Source: a virus. From it: a stretch of DNA of 57,721 bases. Positions within the stretch are counted from its first letter, which is position 1. The number at the start of each line of letters is the position of its first letter. The notes under the pieces were generated by a model. It worked only from the letters and a program-made list of their open reading frames with translations. It ran no database searches and was not told where the DNA came from. The DNA lies in IMG/VR virus record IMGVR_UViG_3300033153_005042, positions 1-57,721 of that record, one strand, 5' to 3'. The position numbers and the translations under genes were made by a program. Of the stretch, positions 30,094 to 37,468 are shown piece after piece.

Positions 30094-30132
30094 GTCAAAG
30101 GACCCATACTAATGTTATACTATTGTAAATAG

Positions 30133-30345
30133 TTACGTTGAACAGTACAAAGCTTCTGCCAACTCTCCACAAGGGACTAACTCTTTAGGCAATAGAACGT
30201 AAGGCTCATTTTCGTAAACAACTTTAACAACTCCGTCAGACCCGTAAGAAGCTACCTCAACTACAGAACCTTTAGGCAGCTTTGAATACTCTGAGTGGTA
30301 GGTGCCGTACACTACCACTAGCTTCTGACCTTTAGTGAACATCAT
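30133..30345 (-). CDS. KOW/SH3-like tag-family protein
   Basis: The product is 70 aa. It opens FTKGQKLVVVYGTYHSEY, with LPKGSVVEVASYG, and ends ELAEALYCST. The double ATG at 30345/30342 leaves the exact start open. Confidence 0.8.
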   Translation of the reverse strand: MMFTKGQKLVVVYGTYHSEYSKLPKGSVVEVASYGSDGVVKVVYENEPYVLLPKELVPCGELAEALYCST

Positions 30346-30524
30346 AAGTATAAAGCCTCCGTTAGTTCTCCCACTACAGAAAGTTCACTAATAAACCAAT
30401 AACCTGTAATTTCTCCTAACTCTGGAGAACTTACTTCACACCCCCTCTCCCAACTGTTCACAACAGTTCCTATAAGACCTCTAGGTATGATCAACACTTC
30501 ATCTCCTACCTCAAATTCACTCAT
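30342..30524 (-). CDS. KOW/SH3-like tag-family protein
   Basis: The product is 60 aa, one of the shortest members: SEFEVGDEVLIIPRGLIGTV, then ELTEALYL. It shows the minimal form of barrel plus tag. Confidence 0.82.
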   Translation of the reverse strand: MSEFEVGDEVLIIPRGLIGTVVNSWERGCEVSSPELGEITGYWFISELSVVGELTEALYL

Positions 30525-30927
30525 ATATAGCCTTTGTCATCTCAGTTCTTTCTAACACTTCTTCTAAGCTTACCCAAGTAGTACCTTCTGAATGAGCTAG
30601 TAATACCTCTAACTTATAGTCCATACAACCTTTGTTAATACTACCGAACTCAGACTCAGATATATAGAACTTTTGTATTAAGCAAGTACCTAGTCGGTTA
30701 TGATGTACTATAGAACCTTTATCATAAGGACACTCTTGCAAAGATTTTGATAAAGTCTTTAGAAGCTCCTTCTGATCACATAACATGTCAACAAGGGAAT
30801 TAATCTCCGTGCTTACTACCTCTTTACCAGGATTAAAAGACTTATTCACGCCTTGTTTTGGTGTAGACGCAGTATTACTAGTAGGAGTGTATAGGCCGCT
30901 GGCGCTATTGCTCAAAATATCATTCAT
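30517..30927 (-). CDS. Larger tag protein with non-KOW N-terminus
   Basis: The product is 136 aa. A polar, Ser/Thr-rich first third (SNSASGLYTPTSNTASTPK) precedes a helix (INSLVDMLCDQKELLKTLS) and a barrel-like YDKGSIVHHNRLGTCLIQKF. It ends EMTKAIYE. It seems to be a fusion of an extra domain to the family module. Confidence 0.75.
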   Translation of the reverse strand: MNDILSNSASGLYTPTSNTASTPKQGVNKSFNPGKEVVSTEINSLVDMLCDQKELLKTLSKSLQECPYDKGSIVHHNRLGTCLIQKFYISESEFGSINKGCMDYKLEVLLAHSEGTTWVSLEEVLERTEMTKAIYE

Positions 30928-31186
30928 ATAAAACTCCTGTTAACGCTCCGATGGGAACTATTGTGAATATTTTATTAAAACTGGAAATAGGCATACTTTG
31001 GCCTCCGCCGTCAGCAAATGCTATCCTAATATCTTTAGTAGAATCTCCAATATCTGCCAAGGAGTCAATGAACATATATCCTTTGTCTCTATCGTATACA
31101 CTGAGAATAGCCTCTATCAAAGCTCCTTTGTCTCTATACGGATAAGAACTAGTATTATTAATCTTGACGTACACAGTTTTACTCAT
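30920..31186 (-). CDS. Small protein with family tag
   Basis: The product is 88 aa from the embedded ATG 31186. It opens SKTVYVKINNTSSYPYRDKG and ends ALTGVLYE. Its N-terminus parallels that of 22273-22569, suggesting a further subfamily shared by the two clusters. Confidence 0.75.
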   Translation of the reverse strand: MSKTVYVKINNTSSYPYRDKGALIEAILSVYDRDKGYMFIDSLADIGDSTKDIRIAFADGGGQSMPISSFNKIFTIVPIGALTGVLYE

Positions 31187-31406
31187 ATATAGCCTCACTA
31201 AGATCAGTAAGCAATGCTACTTCATCAACAGTAGTAATATACCTGTCTAAAGTATAACTTAAGTCGCCACACCTTACAGTAAACTGCTCATCAAACACGA
31301 CTTCAACCTCATCACTATTACCGTGATACTCATATTCACTCACAGTACCTGTAACTCCTTTACAAGTACCTTTAGTAAGTATAACTCTATCTCCAAGAAC
31401 AAACAT
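31179..31406 (-). CDS. KOW/SH3-like tag-family protein, first of cluster
   Basis: The product is 75 aa. It opens FVLGDRVILTKGTCKGVTGTV, a clear KOW motif, and ends DLSEAIYE. GGAGG lies upstream of ATG. It is transcribed from the sigma-70-type promoter at 31428-31456. Confidence 0.85.
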   Translation of the reverse strand: MFVLGDRVILTKGTCKGVTGTVSEYEYHGNSDEVEVVFDEQFTVRCGDLSYTLDRYITTVDEVALLTDLSEAIYE

Positions 31407-31427
31407 AACACCTCCTAACTAACTACT

Positions 31428-31456
31428 ATAGTATACTATAAGTCTATTGTCAAGTA
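31428..31456 (-). promoter_or_regulatory. Sigma-70-type promoter
   Basis: On the minus strand TTGACA, a 17-nt spacer and TATAGT precede the GGAGG and ATG of 31179-31406. It is a strong early-type promoter for the second minus cluster. Confidence 0.75.
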
Positions 31457-31756
31457 TATAATGAAATAACTACCTAAAAATACATATCTATGATATCAAC
31501 TAGTTATAAAATACTTTATTTTTGATAGATTGTCTTAGTAGATACTTTCTGCTAAAAGTACCATATATCCCACTATAGGAAGACTATTATAATAAGACTA
31601 CAAAGTATTACTATAGTTACTAGGGTATTGCTAGTAAATATTACTACTAAAGTTATTACTTGGGTTATGTAAGCAATAACGTAGTAATATTTATATTACA
31701 GTAAGATTATTACAGTAATAACCTGTAGTCTTACTATAGTATCTAAAACAACGTAT
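31457..31756. promoter_or_regulatory. Divergent control region with inverted repeats
   Basis: This AT-rich gene-free stretch lies between the minus cluster and the plus-strand late block. It contains GTTATT...AATAAC (about 31642-31671) and AGTAAGA...TCTTACT enclosing TTATTAC-a-GTAATAA (about 31700-31737), plus a GTATTGCTA copy near 31621. No convincing plus-strand promoter was found by eye. Confidence 0.5.
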
Positions 31757-31768
31757 TTGAAAGTTAGT

Positions 31769-31969
31769 ATGAAGAAGACTAATGTAATAAGGTTCCCTGA
31801 CGCTAAGTCTAGGAAACAGAGAGACAAACTCCGTAATGAAGACTACTATTCTGAGTTGACTAGTAGTAAACGTAAATCGTGGTTTACTTTTGCAGGGGTC
31901 ATGTTACTACTGTTGACATTGGGGCTGTCCCTAATATACCTAATATCATTGTTGATTCCCCTAAAGTAA
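31769..31969 (+). CDS. Small membrane protein
   Basis: The product is 66 aa from ATG 31769; a TTG at 31757 is an alternative. A basic N-terminus (DAKSRKQRDKLRNEDYY) is followed by one strong transmembrane helix (FAGVMLLLLTLGLSLIYLIS). It is the first gene of the plus-strand block. Confidence 0.65.
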   Translation: MKKTNVIRFPDAKSRKQRDKLRNEDYYSELTSSKRKSWFTFAGVMLLLLTLGLSLIYLISLLIPLK

Positions 31970-31981
31970 GAATGGAGAGCT

Positions 31982-32260
31982 ATGACAAGACACGTATTTA
32001 AGCCTGGAGAATTTGCGTACTTCTCTGGAAAAGGAGAAATAGTAAGGATTGTGAGTAGTTACGATAAAAAAGGACTACTAGGCACAAAACAGGTTCTTAG
32101 GGTAATGAGCTTAAAAGATGTAGAGGCTTCCACTGGAAGACCTTCTAGATATATAGATTGTCCGATTTCTTCTATATTGCCGATAAAAGACGACGACGTA
32201 CAGCTTATGTTCAAGTTGTTGTATTTAACTGAGGAGTTCACTCTTCTAAGGTACTTGTAG
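31982..32260 (+). CDS. Small beta-rich protein
   Basis: The product is 92 aa. FKPGEFAYFSGKGEIVRIVSS resembles the family opening. It ends LTEEFTLLRYL, which may be a diverged tag. AGAG lies upstream of ATG. Confidence 0.6.
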   Translation: MTRHVFKPGEFAYFSGKGEIVRIVSSYDKKGLLGTKQVLRVMSLKDVEASTGRPSRYIDCPISSILPIKDDDVQLMFKLLYLTEEFTLLRYL

Positions 32261-32367
32261 TAGGCGTCTTGTTGACATAGTGTATACGCCGTCTGTAAGA
32301 AGTCAGGTGATGAAAGCAGCTCTTTTGATCAGAGAAGCAGCGTGTTCACCTTTTACATATTAGAGGT
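32261..32367 (+). other. Structured untranslated segment
   Basis: GGCGT...ACGCC (about 32263-32291) is followed by a long AGGTGA...TCACCT stem (about 32305-32352) with CTCT...AGAG inside and TTTTA after. It could be a terminator/attenuator or a small structured RNA. Confidence 0.4.
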
Positions 32368-32691
32368 GTGCTAGAATCCCTAGAGGGTCAGATTTTACTA
32401 CCTGGTGACAGTCAGGTCGAACTTCTTCATGTTATGAGGTTTACTGTGATAGGAGAGTTTGTAGAGTATCTAGGAGACTACTACATACTGGTAATGTGCA
32501 GTAATAGATACTACGGAGTAGTGACGCTACGCAGTAGCCCTTGTTCTCTGAAGGTTGTCCTAGTGATTGAACAAGCTTGCGCTAGCATCGTCATAGGAAA
32601 AAAAAGAACAATGCTGTTAACCTTATACGGCGATCCTGCGGATGTATCTGAGTACTATGTAGGTAATATCCTAGATCGGAGAGACTTGTGA
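32368..32691 (+). CDS. Hypothetical protein, GTG start
   Basis: The product is 107 aa from GTG 32368 (AGAGG close upstream). It is beta-rich (MRFTVIGEFVEYLGDYYILV), possibly SH3-like. It overlaps the next GTG. Confidence 0.55.
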   Translation: MLESLEGQILLPGDSQVELLHVMRFTVIGEFVEYLGDYYILVMCSNRYYGVVTLRSSPCSLKVVLVIEQACASIVIGKKRTMLLTLYGDPADVSEYYVGNILDRRDL

Positions 32692-32924
32692 AAGTTGGAG
32701 ATTATTTTAGAATAAGCGTACCTAGAACAGAATCAAAGGTCATTTATCAATCAGTAGTATTGAGTTCAGATCAAGAGTGGGTATCTGCAGTAGTAGTGTA
32801 CCCTACTAGGTTAGCAAGACAACTAAAGAATTCAGGAGTATTTAAACTCCATTTGAATACTTTGAATATTGTGGTACTGGGGAACCCCAACGACAAACCT
32901 GTACTAAAGGCTATTTATGGCTAG
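32688..32924 (+). CDS. Tag-family protein on the plus strand
   Basis: The product is 78 aa from GTG 32688. It opens KVGDYFRISVPRTESKVIY and ends PVLKAIYG, with GGCTATTTATGGC embedding the next start exactly as in the minus-strand clusters. It shows the family spans both transcription blocks. Confidence 0.75.
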   Translation: MKVGDYFRISVPRTESKVIYQSVVLSSDQEWVSAVVVYPTRLARQLKNSGVFKLHLNTLNIVVLGNPNDKPVLKAIYG

Positions 32925-33117
32925 ATACCTTACAGGAGAGTGCGTACTATTGAACATAGAGGACGACATTTATTTCTGTGAGATAGTAAGCATACAAGCA
33001 TACGGCAACTACTACGTCAGTATAACTGACGGATCGATAGGTACTAGAAGTAGTAAGTACCCTAACATAACTGTAGTACACCATACTTTGATTGAAGAAC
33101 ACACAATAGACATATAG
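32917..33117 (+). CDS. KOW/SH3-like small protein without tag
   Basis: The product is 66 aa. It opens ARYLTGECVLLNIEDDIYF and is beta-rich throughout, ending EEHTIDI. Its start is embedded in the preceding tag. Confidence 0.65.
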   Translation: MARYLTGECVLLNIEDDIYFCEIVSIQAYGNYYVSITDGSIGTRSSKYPNITVVHHTLIEEHTIDI

Positions 33118-33125
33118 AGGGGATT

Positions 33126-33425
33126 ATGGAAGATTCAGACTTTATTGACAAGATCTTAGACGAAGTAGTATTTGAAAGAGATTTTTACAAAGTTCTTGCT
33201 AATACTGACGAATATGATGTAGTAGCAGTTGACGCTAACTCTTCTTCCCCTATACTAGCTTCTGAAGATTTTCAACGTAAAGCGTTGGAGACTCAATGTG
33301 ATAGAACAGGAGTTAAAGTATTATACCAAATTTCTTACGGAACCTACGCTGTAGTAGTATGTAAGGAAGGCGGAGATTTAATAGGAATTGTACCAGAACT
33401 TTACCCAGACGGCTGGCCCTGCTGA
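33126..33425 (+). CDS. Hypothetical acidic protein
   Basis: The product is 99 aa. It has an acidic N-terminus (EDSDFIDKILDEVVFERDF) and a beta-rich second half (ISYGTYAVVVCKEGGDLIG). GAGGGG lies upstream. About 100 nt of non-coding sequence follow. Confidence 0.65.
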   Translation: MEDSDFIDKILDEVVFERDFYKVLANTDEYDVVAVDANSSSPILASEDFQRKALETQCDRTGVKVLYQISYGTYAVVVCKEGGDLIGIVPELYPDGWPC

Positions 33426-33525
33426 GATCAGAAATCTTTTCACTCGAATAACGTATAAATTACTTACAAAAAAATCGAGATTACCTGACAGTAGCAAGAA
33501 GAACCGTCTTTACACGAGGAATATT

Positions 33526-33789
33526 ATGACTAACGCTCACCAACTTAATAGGTATATTGTCTATACCTGCAAAAAATGCGAATGGCAAACAGCTGTTATA
33601 GCACTTTGGCCAGACTTAAAACCTAAGTCCTGTCAGAATGCTAAGTGTAGGTGCTCTTTTATTAGAGAACCTGACATGCTAAGAACAAAAGCTCCGAAAA
33701 AACTTACGACAAAACCTACTAAAAAGGTTGTAGAAGTCTCTGAAGAGAAAAAAACTAGCAAGAGAGCCTCTAAACGGAAGAAGAAGTAA
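33526..33789 (+). CDS. Zinc-knuckle protein with basic tail
   Basis: The product is 87 aa from ATG 33526 (CGAGGA upstream). CKKC at about 12-15 and CQNAKC at about 33-38 form a plausible zinc site. The last third is a Lys/Thr-rich basic tail. The location directly before the terminase genes hints at nucleic-acid binding in packaging, but this is inference. Confidence 0.65.
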   Translation: MTNAHQLNRYIVYTCKKCEWQTAVIALWPDLKPKSCQNAKCRCSFIREPDMLRTKAPKKLTTKPTKKVVEVSEEKKTSKRASKRKKK

Positions 33790-34325
33790 TGTCTGACGAA
33801 GATATCAAAAAAAAACGTAAAGAAGCTGCTCATCTAAGAGTAACTAGTCTTACGGAAGTTAGAGCGTTACAAACAGACTCTGATTGGAACCTTTTGGAAG
33901 AGATTATCCAAGATGTCATGGCAGTGTACGTAATAAAGAACCCTAGTAAGCAGAATCAGTCTATGAAAAAACTTAGAGCTGATACTGAAGGGGAAATTAA
34001 ATTACGTTACGCTAAACAGGCAGACTTGAGAGATTTACTACTAAACGCACTCCCTTCAGAGATATCTTTGTCTAAGTGGGTAAAACCTAGCAAGTGGGTA
34101 GACGCAGTATGGAATAAAGTACGTACTGATGGATTGTTCACAGCTGAGAGTAGATCTACTATGATTAACGCTCTGTACACCAGAGGTTTAGATAAATCTG
34201 ATACGGCAGCTAAAATTTGGCTAACGTTGTCTGGAGACTATAGCGATAAGTTAGACGTGTCCACTGATAAGACTTTAGAGAAATACCGTGAAATTAACGA
34301 AATTTTACATAAGAAGAAAGATTAG
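33789..34325 (+). CDS. Probable small terminase subunit or packaging protein
   Basis: The product is 178 aa, helical and charged. It overlaps the large terminase start at 34325, the standard position of a small terminase gene. The N-terminal half includes SLTEVRALQTDSDWNLLEEI. No clear helix-turn-helix is visible, so the assignment rests on position and size. Confidence 0.55.
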   Translation: MSDEDIKKKRKEAAHLRVTSLTEVRALQTDSDWNLLEEIIQDVMAVYVIKNPSKQNQSMKKLRADTEGEIKLRYAKQADLRDLLLNALPSEISLSKWVKPSKWVDAVWNKVRTDGLFTAESRSTMINALYTRGLDKSDTAAKIWLTLSGDYSDKLDVSTDKTLEKYREINEILHKKKD

Positions 34326-35938
34326 TGAGTAAGTTGGAAGCTCCTGGAGTAGAAGAGGGAAAACCGTTACGTATACACGAACTAGATGTTGAGTCACTAG
34401 CGCAGTGGTTATGTGACAATAAGGTTAGAACTACTCAAGGAAAGCTTATACAACCTCTCCACGAAGGTCATAAGATAGTACTGGATGACGACGCTAGGTT
34501 TAAAGTGTTGGCAGCAGGAAGACGTTTCGGAAAAACATTACTAACATCTTTGATGGCTTTGTCAGTACTGATGCAGATGAATAGACGAGTCTGGATATTA
34601 GGACCTGATTACGGACTATCTGAGAAAGTATTTAGAGAGATTTACAACATACTGGTTACCCAACTCAAAATCATTGAGCCTGGAAAACCTGGAAAAGGTA
34701 GAGCGAGGTACCAAAAAGGTGATTTTTATTTACAGACACCCTGGGGAAGTGTGTTGGAAGCTAAGTCAATGGAGCGTCCAGACAGTTTAGCTGGAGAGGC
34801 TTTGGATTTTATTATTATAGACGAAGCCGCACTAGACAACAACTTAGAGAATATTTGGAATCAAATGCTACAGCCTACCTTGATGGATAAGGAAGGTAGC
34901 GCCATTTTTATTTCCACTCCTCGTGGACGTAATTCTTTTTATAAGTTGTACTTAATGGGTCAGACAGGACTAGCGCAAAAGAACGGCACTTCTCCTATAA
35001 CAACAAACGACGACGGAATATCAAACGATATGACTGATTGGAGTTCCTTTCAGAGAACTTCCTACGATAACCCTTTACTGTCCTCTACTCCAGAGAAATC
35101 TAGAGAAGAAGTAGACGCAGCTTACAGACGTGCTGTATTGAGCGGTAAAGTGGTACAGTTTAAGCAAGAGTATTTGGCAGACTTTGAAGCAGTTTCTGAT
35201 ATAGTATTTCCAGGATTTATAACCGAAGTAACAGAAACTAAAAAATACTCGAACGTAGTTGATTACGACTGGCACCCTGACAACGGACCTATATACGCAG
35301 CGTGTGATCATAACTTTGCAAAACCTGCTGCAACTATATTCGCTCAAATCAACCAATACGGAGACGTGATTATATTTGACGAGAGGTTCACTAAACACAC
35401 TACCACTCAAATGCAAGGCCAACAAATAGTCAACAAGCAGGCAGACCTTCACAAAAAGGCTGTAGGCATTTGGCAAAAAGACGAAGTAGAACAGAAGTTC
35501 AGAAGACATATACACTTTGAAAAAGTAGTAGCAGACGTGTCAGGTAACCAAGTACAGTTGAACGGAAGAGCCGCTTGGGATGATATGGAAGTAGCTTTAG
35601 GGTACAGACCAGTAGGTTTGAAACAGCCTAGAGACATCGGCGCAAACATGATGAGAACTTGGATGCAGTTCCCACAATTCGACGAAAAGGGTAAACCTTT
35701 ATTTGACGAACATAAAGAACAAATAACAGTACCAAAACTATTCGTTAATAGAGGCTGTGTCAATACTATCTATGCTTTAACAACAGCAAAGTTCAAGGCT
35801 GGTAAATCTGGAATCCTTAAAGAAGATTATGCAGAGTCTCCAGAAGGTTACGAAGGATTATTAGACGCAATAAGATATTTAATGGTTTATTTGTTCCATG
35901 ATCGTGGAAATCACATTTCAATTACTGGAGGCTTTTAA
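34325..35938 (+). CDS. terL: Terminase large subunit
   Basis: The product is 537 aa, starting at GTG. The Walker A variant AAGRRFGKT spans 63-71 and Walker B FIIIDEAA has Asp166 and Glu167. A motif III-like ISTPRGRNSFY follows. The RNase-H-like nuclease domain begins at IYAACDHNFAKPA, with a later VVADVSGN. It drives ATP-dependent DNA packaging and cuts the concatemer. It is coupled to both neighbours by overlaps. Confidence 0.95.
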   Translation: MSKLEAPGVEEGKPLRIHELDVESLAQWLCDNKVRTTQGKLIQPLHEGHKIVLDDDARFKVLAAGRRFGKTLLTSLMALSVLMQMNRRVWILGPDYGLSEKVFREIYNILVTQLKIIEPGKPGKGRARYQKGDFYLQTPWGSVLEAKSMERPDSLAGEALDFIIIDEAALDNNLENIWNQMLQPTLMDKEGSAIFISTPRGRNSFYKLYLMGQTGLAQKNGTSPITTNDDGISNDMTDWSSFQRTSYDNPLLSSTPEKSREEVDAAYRRAVLSGKVVQFKQEYLADFEAVSDIVFPGFITEVTETKKYSNVVDYDWHPDNGPIYAACDHNFAKPAATIFAQINQYGDVIIFDERFTKHTTTQMQGQQIVNKQADLHKKAVGIWQKDEVEQKFRRHIHFEKVVADVSGNQVQLNGRAAWDDMEVALGYRPVGLKQPRDIGANMMRTWMQFPQFDEKGKPLFDEHKEQITVPKLFVNRGCVNTIYALTTAKFKAGKSGILKEDYAESPEGYEGLLDAIRYLMVYLFHDRGNHISITGGF

Positions 35939-36276
35939 TGGCAGGTACTACGCCTAGAGGCATTACGAAAAAACAACTAGAGACTATGTACAATCCAGGC
36001 TCTCAAAATGGAGTCAAAACCGCTACTAAGGTTCTAGACGGATCAGAACTAACTGAGACTATTAAGTTCGGAGACGTTGTAGCAAAGCTTACCGTACAGG
36101 CTACGGACAGTTTGGTATGTGACGTCACTGTATCCGTAAATGGAACGGACTTCGTCACAGCTTTAACAGCCGTAGATAAAGTAGCTCCGCAGAGTTACGA
36201 AGTACACAACGTAACAGCAATAAAAGTAACTAGAACAGCAGGCTCAGGAAGATTACATATATCAGGAACTTTATAA
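35938..36276 (+). CDS. Small beta-rich protein, possible virion component
   Basis: The product is 112 aa. The second half is a repeated beta pattern (VAKLTVQATDSLVCDVTVSV and HNVTAIKVTRTAGSGRL), similar in style to head decoration or fibre-tip modules. It overlaps terL's stop (TAATG). Confidence 0.6.
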   Translation: MAGTTPRGITKKQLETMYNPGSQNGVKTATKVLDGSELTETIKFGDVVAKLTVQATDSLVCDVTVSVNGTDFVTALTAVDKVAPQSYEVHNVTAIKVTRTAGSGRLHISGTL

Positions 36277-36512
36277 TGATCGCCCCTGTAATAATAAGAA
36301 GAAACAGATTATTTAAGATTGATGAGTCAGTCTTACCAGAAACTGCAAACACTAACCCAATAAAAGGGGCTTTGTACGCAGCTATTTACACAGAGTTTAA
36401 AGGAAGTGCCTACTCTGATAAATACAAAGATCTGTCAGCAGAACAAAGAATGCAATCTATAAATGACTACGCATGGGCGTGGCTAAACACAAGAGGTTAC
36501 ACTAATGGCTAA
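36276..36512 (+). CDS. Hypothetical protein
   Basis: The product is 78 aa. It opens IAPVIIRRNRLFKIDESVLP and ends with aromatic residues (YAWAWLNTRGYTNG). It is tightly coupled on both sides. Confidence 0.65.
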   Translation: MIAPVIIRRNRLFKIDESVLPETANTNPIKGALYAAIYTEFKGSAYSDKYKDLSAEQRMQSINDYAWAWLNTRGYTNG

Positions 36513-36714
36513 AAAAGCAACTAAGAAACCTACCAAACCTAAATCTAAAGACGTAAAAACTGGAGCGTTAGGGCTGGGAGATGCATATGCATACGCAGTA
36601 GAAGGACTTACAGAAGATCAGAGCGAAAGCCAGGAAGCATGGTTAGGAGTTTCAAAGAAAACTTTAGATCCAAAAGCTTACGTAGGCGGAGACAAGCTCA
36701 ATGTCAAAAAGTAA
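36505..36714 (+). CDS. Small basic protein
   Basis: The product is 69 aa with a Lys-rich start (AKKATKKPTKPKSKDVKTG). The remainder is acidic and neutral. It overlaps both neighbours. No family is recognised. Confidence 0.65.
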   Translation: MAKKATKKPTKPKSKDVKTGALGLGDAYAYAVEGLTEDQSESQEAWLGVSKKTLDPKAYVGGDKLNVKK

Positions 36715-36925
36715 AGTATACAAACCAAAAGGAAGTTCTAATATACCACCAGCTCCTAGGTACGACCCTGATACAGGAGAGTCGGTAACTGTTGACAAGA
36801 GAGCAGCTCTTAGACAATGGTTCAAGGACGCAAAGGTAGATAAGATAGCCGAAGATGAAAGTTATTCAGTTTCGATAGACCCTAAACAAGCAGTTTATGC
36901 TAGAAAACAAAAAAAGGAAAAATAA
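36701..36925 (+). CDS. Small charged protein
   Basis: The product is 74 aa. YKPKGSSNIPPAPRYDPDTG is followed by a charged helix. The C-terminus is basic (ARKQKKEK). Confidence 0.6.
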   Translation: MSKSKVYKPKGSSNIPPAPRYDPDTGESVTVDKRAALRQWFKDAKVDKIAEDESYSVSIDPKQAVYARKQKKEK

Positions 36926-37215
36926 TGTCAGATATTAAACAAGGAGAGTCAATCTCTATTGACCACACAGAAGCAGTAAAATCAGCACCTAGTACTAAAG
37001 GTAAATCAACTGCAGCAAAAGGAAAGTCTTGCGACAAGGCAACCGAAGAGAAAGCATCAGCTGCCCCTAGTACTAAAGGACAGAAGAATATGTACGGAGG
37101 CCCTTATAGAGCTGACCACCCTTCTACTGATCCAGCTTCAATCGCCACTCCATTCGACTCAAGTAAGTCTGAACTGGACGGACATTCTTTGAAGAAGCCT
37201 ACACAACGTAAGTAA
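36925..37215 (+). CDS. Low-complexity protein
   Basis: The product is 96 aa. It contains the repeated unit APSTKG (twice) and ends GHSLKKPTQRK. It may be a flexible virion or scaffold-like peptide. Its stop codon lies within the terminator stem at 37205-37226. Confidence 0.6.
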   Translation: MSDIKQGESISIDHTEAVKSAPSTKGKSTAAKGKSCDKATEEKASAAPSTKGQKNMYGGPYRADHPSTDPASIATPFDSSKSELDGHSLKKPTQRK

Positions 37216-37236
37216 TAAGTTACGTTTGTTTTTTTT
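37205..37236 (+). terminator. Intrinsic terminator
   Basis: AACGTAA-gtaataag-TTACGTT (7-bp perfect stem) is followed by TG and eight or more T. A second 8-bp hairpin (TTCTTAGC-agag-GCTAAGAA, 37242-37261) follows, so the portal mRNA may start or be processed here. Confidence 0.7.
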
Positions 37237-37291
37237 AACCTTCTTAGCAGAGGCTAAGAACTTCAATTCTTGAGAGAGTAGGAGGTATAAT

Positions 37292-37468
37292 ATTTCTTTT
37301 AATTTAGGTGTTAGCAATCACCCATTGAGTAGGTTAGGTGGACTAAGTTCCATTGGCATCTATCTTTATGAAGACGTCTACTATAGACAGTGGATAAGTG
37401 AAATAGCATTAGCATTTTACGAAGGTCGGCAAGACGAGTTTGTTTGGTTGGACCTTGTAAGACAGTTT
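37292..37468 (+). CDS. Portal protein, exon 1
   Basis: The segment encodes 59 codons (for example LGGLSSIGIYLYEDVYYRQW). No ATG, GTG or CTG lies in frame near the start. AGGAGG at 37280-37285 points, with 6-nt spacing, to ATT 37292 as start; the in-frame TTG at 37325 has no good ribosome site. The exon ends at CAGTTT (37468), the predicted 5' splice site of the group I intron. Unspliced, the frame would stop after PEKA. Confidence 0.75.

Noticed and set aside
5341-31406. The C-terminal tag as a mere by-product of overlapping start sites
   Set aside because: The tag is kept in genes with nothing downstream (29387, 20129, 21560) and in a variant form (SLEYAIF) that contains no start codon.
35075-35515. 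Long open frame antisense to the terminase gene
   Set aside because: It is a shadow of the well-supported terL frame, with no ribosome site or recognisable sequence.
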